Assembly: GCF_022701295.1 (NCBI RefSeq)
Contig: NZ_CP033204.1
Coordinates: forward strand, 1,612,001-1,676,000
Length of the DNA stretch: 64,000 nucleotides
DNA from: Sphingopyxis sp. YF1
GTDB lineage: Bacteria; Pseudomonadota; Alphaproteobacteria; Sphingomonadales; Sphingomonadaceae
Direction of reading: 5' to 3'
The position numbers and the translations under genes are program-made. The notes below the pieces were generated by a model. The model worked only from the letters and a program-made list of their open reading frames with translations. It was not told the origin of the DNA and searched no databases. This document shows positions 56,959 through 64,000 of the stretch, in pieces. The stretch's first letter is position 1; each line of letters begins with the position of its first letter.

Positions 56959-57564
56959 CTATGGAACGCGCGCCAGTTCGGCGACGCGGATGGCCTTCGA
57001 CGCGAGCATCGGTTCGATGATCCGGTGGATGCGGTACGCGCGCGGCGACCCCACCGTGGTGTTGAACAGGCTGTTCGCGATCACGTCGGCGATCTGGACG
57101 CCGTCGCTGCGCTTGCTGTCGGCGAGCGATGCGCGGCCCCATTGGCCGAGGCCCGCCTGGATTTCCTCGCGGACGTGCGCGAGGATATTGGGGTCGTAGC
57201 GGCCGTCGTCGATGACCACGTCGGTGCAGACCCCGCCCGTTTCGGGGAGCCAGTGCCCGATCGCCGAATTGAGCAGCGCGCCATAGAGCGCGAGGTCGCT
57301 CGGCAGCGTCCCCCCGGCGCCCTGCGCCAGCGTGTCGCGTTTCGCGACCGCGACCCACGCGCGGCCGCCCGCGCGGTCGAAGAGTTCGAGCAGGTAGGCG
57401 CGCTCGACGATGCTGATGCGGCTGCCCTTGAGCTCGCCGCGCAGCCCGGTGACCGAACGGAAGCGCGCGTGGATATCGCCCGCCGCCTGCGGGGTGAGCA
57501 TCACCGCGGCAAAGGTCATGGCCCCGGCGTTGAGCCCGCCCGATTCGTCGCAATAGATCGTCAT
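56959..57564 (-). CDS. DUF3800 domain-containing protein
   Basis: A 201-aa protein beginning MTIYCDESGG, the DUF3800 hallmark (DES motif near the start), with later acidic residues in DVVIDDGRYD and a final SKRSDGVQIADVIANSLF. The pattern D..E...D...D, with QxAD late, suggests an RNase H-like nuclease fold. ATG 57564 overlaps the stop of the upstream minus-strand gene (ATGA). DUF3800 proteins occur in many bacteria, some beside defence genes; here the neighbours are housekeeping genes. Confidence 0.8.
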   Translation of the reverse strand: MTIYCDESGGLNAGAMTFAAVMLTPQAAGDIHARFRSVTGLRGELKGSRISIVERAYLLELFDRAGGRAWVAVAKRDTLAQGAGGTLPSDLALYGALLNSAIGHWLPETGGVCTDVVIDDGRYDPNILAHVREEIQAGLGQWGRASLADSKRSDGVQIADVIANSLFNTTVGSPRAYRIHRIIEPMLASKAIRVAELARVP

Positions 57565-57908
57565 GGGCAGGGATAACGCTTTCGCATCAGGCCGTCGAAG
57601 GCCGCGGTGAGCGATATCTTCGGGCGGATGGCCGGGGGGTAGGAGCGCAGGTGCGCAAGCCATTGTTCGGGGGTCAGCGAACCCGTTTCGGGCGGGCAGC
57701 TCGTCGTCCGGCGGCCGGCCTTGCGGTCGGCGTCGTGGCGCGCCTTGTAGCGCTTGCCGGCGGCGATCACTTCATTCTTGAGCCGCGCCGCCTCGGGCGT
57801 CGCCATGGCCAGCGGGCCGAGGCGCATGATCGAATCGGCGCGCGCCAGGAAACCGGCGACGCTCATCTCGCCGGGCGCCATGCCGCACAGCAGCGCGCCC
57901 GCGAGCAT
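57561..57908 (-). CDS. exported hypothetical protein
   Basis: A 115-aa protein with a hydrophobic N-terminus (MLAGALLCGMAPGEM) and a helical, basic body ending PAIRPKISLTAAFDGLMRKRYPCP (last 24 residues, two-thirds quoted here by position). Two Cys near the middle and end (TSCPPET, YPCP) could pair. TTG 57968 would add a basic 20-residue n-region and make a better signal peptide. It lies between ftsH and the DUF3800 gene and overlaps the latter by ATGA. No family recognised. Confidence 0.6.
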   Translation of the reverse strand: MLAGALLCGMAPGEMSVAGFLARADSIMRLGPLAMATPEAARLKNEVIAAGKRYKARHDADRKAGRRTTSCPPETGSLTPEQWLAHLRSYPPAIRPKISLTAAFDGLMRKRYPCP

Positions 57909-57981
57909 CGCCGGCAGCGCGCGCGCCGCCCATCCGCTGCGAAAACCGCGAACCCTTACCCCCGACAAGCCGCGGGCAGTC

Positions 57982-59925
<1,944 letters not shown>

Positions 59926-60007
59926 TTCGTCGGTTTCCACTTCGCGAGGGGCCGGGGAGCGACCCGCGTCCAAGATAGGCGCTTCGCGTTAAATGACAAT
60001 GAGCAGA

Positions 60008-61033
60008 TCAGCGGGGCGTGCGCGCTTTTCGCCGGGGTGCAGCCGAAATGCGCCACAATCCGCCGCCGACCGCGCCGACGCGATCGATCAGCAGGCTGCC
60101 GACCATCGCGCGGCGGCCGTCGCGCATCGCCGCGATCACCCCGTCCAGCGCGCTGCCGCGCAAGGTCAGCCGCGGATCATAGGCGGTGAGGCGGCGTGCG
60201 ACGATGCGGCGGAAAATCTCTGCGGGGCTGGCATCGTCGCGAATCACCGCGCGATCGCCGGCGTCGGGCCAGCCCTCGATCAGCCGTTCGGCGGTCCAGT
60301 CGAGCGCGGCATCGGCGTCGGCGAGCCACTGCGCCGATCGCGCCGCGGCCTCGGCATCGAGGAAGCGTTGCGCGGTCAGTTCCTTGCGGAGCCGCGCGCG
60401 GTCGAACCGGACGTCGGCGTTCGACGGGTCGTCGACGAAGGGCAGGTCGGCGTCGAGCGCGAGTGCGACGAGGTCGCTCCGGCGCCAGCCGAGCAAGGGG
60501 CGCAGCACCGACCCGTTGCGCGCGCGGATCGCGGCAAGCCCGCCGACCCCGCTGCTGCGGTTGAGGCGCATGATCACGGTTTCGAGCTGGTCGTCGGCGT
60601 GGTGCGCGGTGACGATGTGATCGAGGCCCTGCTGCGATCGCCAGTCGTCGAGCAGCCGGTAGCGTTCGGCGCGCGCCGCCGCCTGCAACGAGCCGCGGAT
60701 CGGGGCCGGCGGGGTGAGGATGGCGTGCGGGATATGATCGCGCGCGCAAAAGCCCGCGACCATCCGCGCCTCTTCGGCGGAGCCGTGGCGCAATCCGTGG
60801 TCGACCGTCGCTGCCCGGACCTGGCCCGGCAGCAGCGAAACCATCAGCCACAGCAGCGCCATGCTGTCGGGGCCGCCCGAGACGGCGACACCATAGTCGC
60901 GATCCTGCCAGTCGGCGCCGACCAGCGCCTTCAGCTGCTGCCCCAGCCGGGCGACGGCGTCGGCTTCAGCAGCCGGCTTTTGTTTTTGCGGCGGCAGCAT
61001 CGGTCCGGACATCCTGCGGGGCCTTGTCGCCAT
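60008..61033 (-). CDS. tilS: tRNA(Ile)-lysidine synthetase
   Basis: A 341-aa N-type PP-loop ATPase that converts C34 of tRNA-Ile2(CAU) to lysidine so that it reads AUA. The PP-loop VSGGPDS is at 51-57, followed by TVDHGLR and TAHHADDQLETVIMRL. It lacks the longer C-terminal domain of the E. coli enzyme, as many alphaproteobacterial versions do. Start ATG 61033 has GAGGAAG three bases before it and overlaps the cpoB 3' end by 68 nt. Essential in general. Its substrate tRNA gene is at 47793. Confidence 0.93.
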   Translation of the reverse strand: MATRPRRMSGPMLPPQKQKPAAEADAVARLGQQLKALVGADWQDRDYGVAVSGGPDSMALLWLMVSLLPGQVRAATVDHGLRHGSAEEARMVAGFCARDHIPHAILTPPAPIRGSLQAAARAERYRLLDDWRSQQGLDHIVTAHHADDQLETVIMRLNRSSGVGGLAAIRARNGSVLRPLLGWRRSDLVALALDADLPFVDDPSNADVRFDRARLRKELTAQRFLDAEAAARSAQWLADADAALDWTAERLIEGWPDAGDRAVIRDDASPAEIFRRIVARRLTAYDPRLTLRGSALDGVIAAMRDGRRAMVGSLLIDRVGAVGGGLWRISAAPRRKARTPR

Positions 61034-61919
61034 AGACTTCCTCGAGTTCGCGGAAAGCCTTGCACGCGTCGGCCTTGCGGCCGAGCTTGTCGAGAGCGAC
61101 GCCCATGTACATCAGGCTGTGCGGCGCGCGGGCGCCGCTCGGCCGATCCTTGTAGTTGTTGTAAAAGGCAACCGCGGCGAGGCTCGGCTTGCCCTCGTCG
61201 AGATAGGAACGACCGAGCAGGTTCTGCGCAAAGCTCGCAAGCCGGTGCTGCGGCCATTTTGCAACGACATCCTTGAGCTGCGTCTGCGCCTCGGGATAGA
61301 GTTTCGCTTCCCACAAGCGATAGCCGTAGTTGTAGCCGTCATCGACTTCGTTGCCCGTCGCCGGGATCTCGACCTTCTTGACCAGCGCGAGCCGCGCGGC
61401 GCTCGATGCCGGAGCGGCGGCGGGCTTGGCGGCCGCGGGTTTCGTTGCCGCGGGCTTGGTCGCCGCGGCCGTTGTCGTTGCGGGCCTGGCGACCGGGGTC
61501 ACCGGCAGGCTGGCGGGCGTGGTCTCGACCGTCTCCGGGGGCGCAGCGAGACGCTTTTCCATCTCGCTCTTGTACGCCTCGAACTTCTTTTCGAGTTCGC
61601 GCAGCTGGAACGCATTCTGCTCGGTCTGGCCGGTCAGCGTCTGGAGCTGGCTTTCGAGCGCGTCGACGCGCGCGGTCAGGTCGATCACCGGCGCGCTGCT
61701 CTTCACCCGTTCGCCCGGCGTGTTGTCGGGCGCGATCTCGCCTTCGAAGAAGGTCGGGCTGCCGCCCGGGAATACCGAGCGCTGTACCGCCCGCATTTCC
61801 TTTTCGAGCCGCTCGACCCGCTTGTCGATCGTGCCGCTCTGCGCCAGCGCGACGCCCGGCATCGTCACCGCCAGCGCAACCGCCGCGGCGCCCAGAAAGG
61901 GATTATAACGCATGTTCAT
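60966..61919 (-). CDS. cpoB: cell division coordinator CpoB/YbgF (Tol-Pal associated)
   Basis: A 317-aa periplasmic protein: signal peptide (to about ALAQS), an N-terminal coiled coil (GTIDKRVERLEKEMRAVQR), an Ala/Lys/Pro linker (KPAATKPAATKPAAAKPAA) and C-terminal TPR repeats (DDGYNYGYRLWEAKLYPEAQ). CpoB trimerises and couples outer-membrane constriction by Tol-Pal to septal peptidoglycan synthesis. AAAGG precedes ATG 61919. Normally downstream of pal; here a RodZ-like gene is upstream, so tol-pal is elsewhere. Confidence 0.85.
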   Translation of the reverse strand: MNMRYNPFLGAAAVALAVTMPGVALAQSGTIDKRVERLEKEMRAVQRSVFPGGSPTFFEGEIAPDNTPGERVKSSAPVIDLTARVDALESQLQTLTGQTEQNAFQLRELEKKFEAYKSEMEKRLAAPPETVETTPASLPVTPVARPATTTAAATKPAATKPAAAKPAAAPASSAARLALVKKVEIPATGNEVDDGYNYGYRLWEAKLYPEAQTQLKDVVAKWPQHRLASFAQNLLGRSYLDEGKPSLAAVAFYNNYKDRPSGARAPHSLMYMGVALDKLGRKADACKAFRELEEVYGDKAPQDVRTDAAAAKTKAGC

Positions 61920-62036
61920 CTGCCTTTCGGCCCCCACACCCAATTAACCATTACCAGCCCCATAACGCGGCAATGGCCGCTTGCGCAAACCCAATTCGGC
62001 CCGGCGCCGCGTCGTTTCGTCGGTCCGCCGGGGCGG

Positions 62037-62888
62037 TCAGCGCTTGGCCGGGACCGGCGCGAGCGTCTGGGCCGCCCCCGCGCCCTCGGCGCGCGCGATC
62101 AGGTCGGCGGGTTTCAGCGAGATATTCTTGACCAGCGTATCGGCAGGACCGATCGCGCCGATGTCGCGCCCGCCCACGGTGACCTTGAGCGCCTGCGGAA
62201 TGCTCGTGCGCAGCGTGAACTGTTCGATATAGGCGGGCGGAACCTCGTAGGTTTCGCCGGCATCGAGCGTGCGCCAATTCTCGGTCTTGCCGCTGGCATC
62301 GTCGAAGCCGATCCACACCTCGGAAAGGCTGGTCAGCACCACCGGGGCATCGGCGGGCACCGCGCCCGCCCTGGTCGTGCCCTTGGCGGCCGCGCCGGTC
62401 GCGGCGGTCTGGGCGGGGGCTTCGGATTCCTCGGCGGCGCGCGTTTGCGCGGCGATCAGCGCCTCGTCGGGTTCGACCGACAGGAAGCGCCACACGCCAT
62501 AGGCCGATCCGAGCAGTAGCACGATGATCACCAGCGTCCAGGTCAGTCGCGCGGTCGGCAGGCGCGCGGGGTCGGTGGGCTCATAGGCCTCGTACGACGG
62601 ACGGCCATATTCGTCCTCCTCGAGTTCCTTGCGCACCGCGGCGCCGATCTCGGCCTCCGGCAAATCGACCGCGCGGGCATAGGCGCGCGCAAAGCCGGTG
62701 ACGTAGGTGCGTCCCGGCAACGCAGAGAAATCGGACTGTTCGACGGCTTCGAGGTGGCGCTGGGTGATCCGCGTCCGCGTCGCGACGTCGGCGAGCGACA
62801 GCCCCGCCGCTTCGCGGGCGAGCCGCAGCCGGTCGCCGGTACGCGTAATCGCCAGTTCGCCCTGCGCGGGGGCTACCTCGTCTGCCAT
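62037..62888 (-). CDS. RodZ-like helix-turn-helix membrane protein
   Basis: A 283-aa bitopic protein: a cytoplasmic HTH of the HTH_25/RodZ type (about 15-75, LRLAREAAGLSLADVATRT), an acidic linker, one transmembrane helix (about 113-131), then an Ala/Thr-rich spacer and a periplasmic DUF4115 domain (LTSLSEVWIGFDDASGKTEN to the end). RodZ links MreB to the envelope for rod shape. GGAGACAGC precedes ATG 62888. The assignment is by architecture; RodZ function is not proven. Confidence 0.75.
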   Translation of the reverse strand: MADEVAPAQGELAITRTGDRLRLAREAAGLSLADVATRTRITQRHLEAVEQSDFSALPGRTYVTGFARAYARAVDLPEAEIGAAVRKELEEDEYGRPSYEAYEPTDPARLPTARLTWTLVIIVLLLGSAYGVWRFLSVEPDEALIAAQTRAAEESEAPAQTAATGAAAKGTTRAGAVPADAPVVLTSLSEVWIGFDDASGKTENWRTLDAGETYEVPPAYIEQFTLRTSIPQALKVTVGGRDIGAIGPADTLVKNISLKPADLIARAEGAGAAQTLAPVPAKR

Positions 62889-63030
62889 TGCTGTCTCCGT
62901 GCCGGTCGTTGCAACCCATCGCGACCGTGTCGCGCCTGTCATCGCACTGACGGCGCGCCAAAGTCAAATGAAGTTCGGTTAACGAAGGGCTGAAAAGGCC
63001 CGGAATTAGGCTCGCCGGAGCGGCGCCTTG

Positions 63031-64000
63031 TCAGAGCACATATTTGCTGAGGTCGGTGTCGCCGACGACATCGGCGAGCTGGCGGTCGACATAGGCGGCG
63101 TCGATGTCGACCACGGTCCCGCCGATGTCCTCGGCGGTGAAGCTGACCTCTTCGATCAGCCGTTCCATGATCGTCTGGAGCCGGCGGGCGCCGATATTCT
63201 CGACCTTCTCGTTGACCTCCGCCGCGAGCTTCGCGACGCGCGCGATCGCGTCGGGCGCGAAGTTCAGCGTCACGCCTTCGGTCGCGAGCAGCGCGGCATA
63301 TTGTTCGGGAAGGCCGGCCTTGGTTTCGCTGAGGATGCGCACGAAGTCGCGCTCGGTCAGCGCGCCGAGCTCGACGCGGATCGGCAGGCGGCCCTGCAGT
63401 TCGGGGAGCAGGTCGCTCGGCTTCGCGACATGGAACGCGCCCGAGGCGATGAAGAGGATATGGTCGGTCTTCATCGGGCCATATTTGGTCGCGACGGTCG
63501 TGCCCTCGATCAGCGGCAGCAGGTCGCGCTGCACGCCCTCGCGGCTCACCGATCCGCCGCGCACGTCGCTCACCGCGATCTTGTCGATCTCGTCGAGGAA
63601 GACGATGCCGTTCGCCTCGGCATCGGCGAGCGCGACGCGCGCGACATCGTCCTGGTCGAGGCGCTTGTCCTGTTCCTCCTCGATCAGCCGCGTTGCGGCT
63701 TCGTGCACGGTCAGCTTGCGGCGCTTCTTCGGCATGCCGCCCATCGCCTTGCCCAGCATGTCGGACAGGTTGATCATGCTCATCTGGCCCGGCTGGCCGG
63801 GGAGTTCGAACGGCATGTTCGGCGCGTCGGCGACCTCGATCTCGACCTCGCTGTCGTCGAGATGGCCTTCGCGGATGCGCTGGCGAAAGCTCTGGCGCGT
63901 CGCCTCGCTGGCGCCCTTGCCGGTGAGCGCGTCGAGCAGGCGCTCCATCGCGGCTTCCTCGGCGGCGGCGCGCACCGCTTCGCGGCGGCGGTCCTTTTCG
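63031..64000 (-). CDS. hslU: ATP-dependent protease ATPase subunit HslU (C-terminal part)
   Basis: ATPase of the HslUV (ClpYQ) protease. The visible part is the C-terminal 323 codons; the frame is open through base 64000, so the N-terminus and Walker A are outside. Seen are the I-domain ([21 protein letters not shown]), Walker [33 protein letters not shown], the sensor-2 region [21 protein letters not shown] and the canonical C-terminus DLSKYVL, which docks into HslV. Confidence 0.97.
   Translation of the reverse strand, partial: EKDRRREAVRAAAEEAAMERLLDALTGKGASEATRQSFRQRIREGHLDDSEVEIEVADAPNMPFELPGQPGQMSMINLSDMLGKAMGGMPKKRRKLTVHEAATRLIEEEQDKRLDQDDVARVALADAEANGIVFLDEIDKIAVSDVRGGSVSREGVQRDLLPLIEGTTVATKYGPMKTDHILFIASGAFHVAKPSDLLPELQGRLPIRVELGALTERDFVRILSETKAGLPEQYAALLATEGVTLNFAPDAIARVAKLAAEVNEKVENIGARRLQTIMERLIEEVSFTAEDIGGTVVDIDAAYVDRQLADVVGDTDLSKYVL

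Overview
The window is about 64 kb of GC-rich chromosome (strong G/C bias at third codon positions) from an alphaproteobacterium, almost certainly a sphingomonad (Sphingomonadaceae, Sphingopyxis-like). The inference rests on family content (DUF1467 protein, DUF2141 protein, YbjN protein, HTH-citrate synthase pair, nuo operon with small extra genes) and on two intergenic repeat families typical of this group. No rRNA, phage, insertion sequence, plasmid or CRISPR is visible. This is conserved housekeeping chromosome, so most novelty lies in small or divergent genes and in intergenic repeats.

Layout: (1) 1-5.9 kb, central carbon metabolism: transketolase (cut by the window edge), gap, pgk, a 2OG-Fe(II) oxygenase-like gene, class I fructose-bisphosphate aldolase and an O-methyltransferase. 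(2) 5.9-13.2 kb, a mixed block: lipoprotein, thiE, a cell-wall pair (L,D-transpeptidase and M23 peptidase), an OPT transporter, efp, an inositol-phosphatase family gene and a YbjN protein. (3) 13.4-32.6 kb, a very tight co-directional run: the complete 14-subunit complex I operon nuoA-N followed by birA, coaX, rnj and a DUF1467 gene. Neighbours mostly overlap by 1-4 nt (ATGA/GTGA/TGATG). Extra small genes sit between nuoE/F, nuoF/G and nuoG/H. (4) 32.7-39.9 kb: an Lhr-like DNA-repair helicase, lptG/lptF on the opposite strand, a DUF2141 protein, and a lipid-kinase gene beside a TAM41-like nucleotidyltransferase candidate. (5) 39.9-47.7 kb: a large membrane-anchored coiled-coil protein, a degenerate Hpt protein, a secreted repeat protein, an Lrp/AsnC regulator, a histidine-kinase-like protein with an eroded ATPase domain, and a polysaccharide-deacetylase-like protein. 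(6) 47.8-52.2 kb: tRNA-Ile2(CAU), an M20 peptidase, tRNA-Pro(UGG), a repeat cluster and two divergent citrate-synthase-family genes, one carrying an N-terminal DNA-binding domain. (7) 52.2-64 kb: an Ala-rich lipoprotein, an M28 peptidase, ettA, a thioesterase, a DUF3800 protein, a secreted hypothetical, ftsH, tilS, cpoB, a RodZ-like protein and the C-terminal part of hslU.

Functional links: the complex I run joins respiration with cofactor genes (biotin ligase, pantothenate kinase) and RNase J in one apparent transcription unit. tilS makes the lysidine that the CAU tRNA-Ile2 in this same window needs. The cell-envelope genes (L,D-transpeptidase, M23, lptFG, cpoB, RodZ-like) recur through the window. 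The best candidates for undescribed biology are the small membrane genes embedded in the nuo operon, the HTH-citrate synthase with its palindromic divergent operator, and the lipid kinase plus TAM41-like pair.
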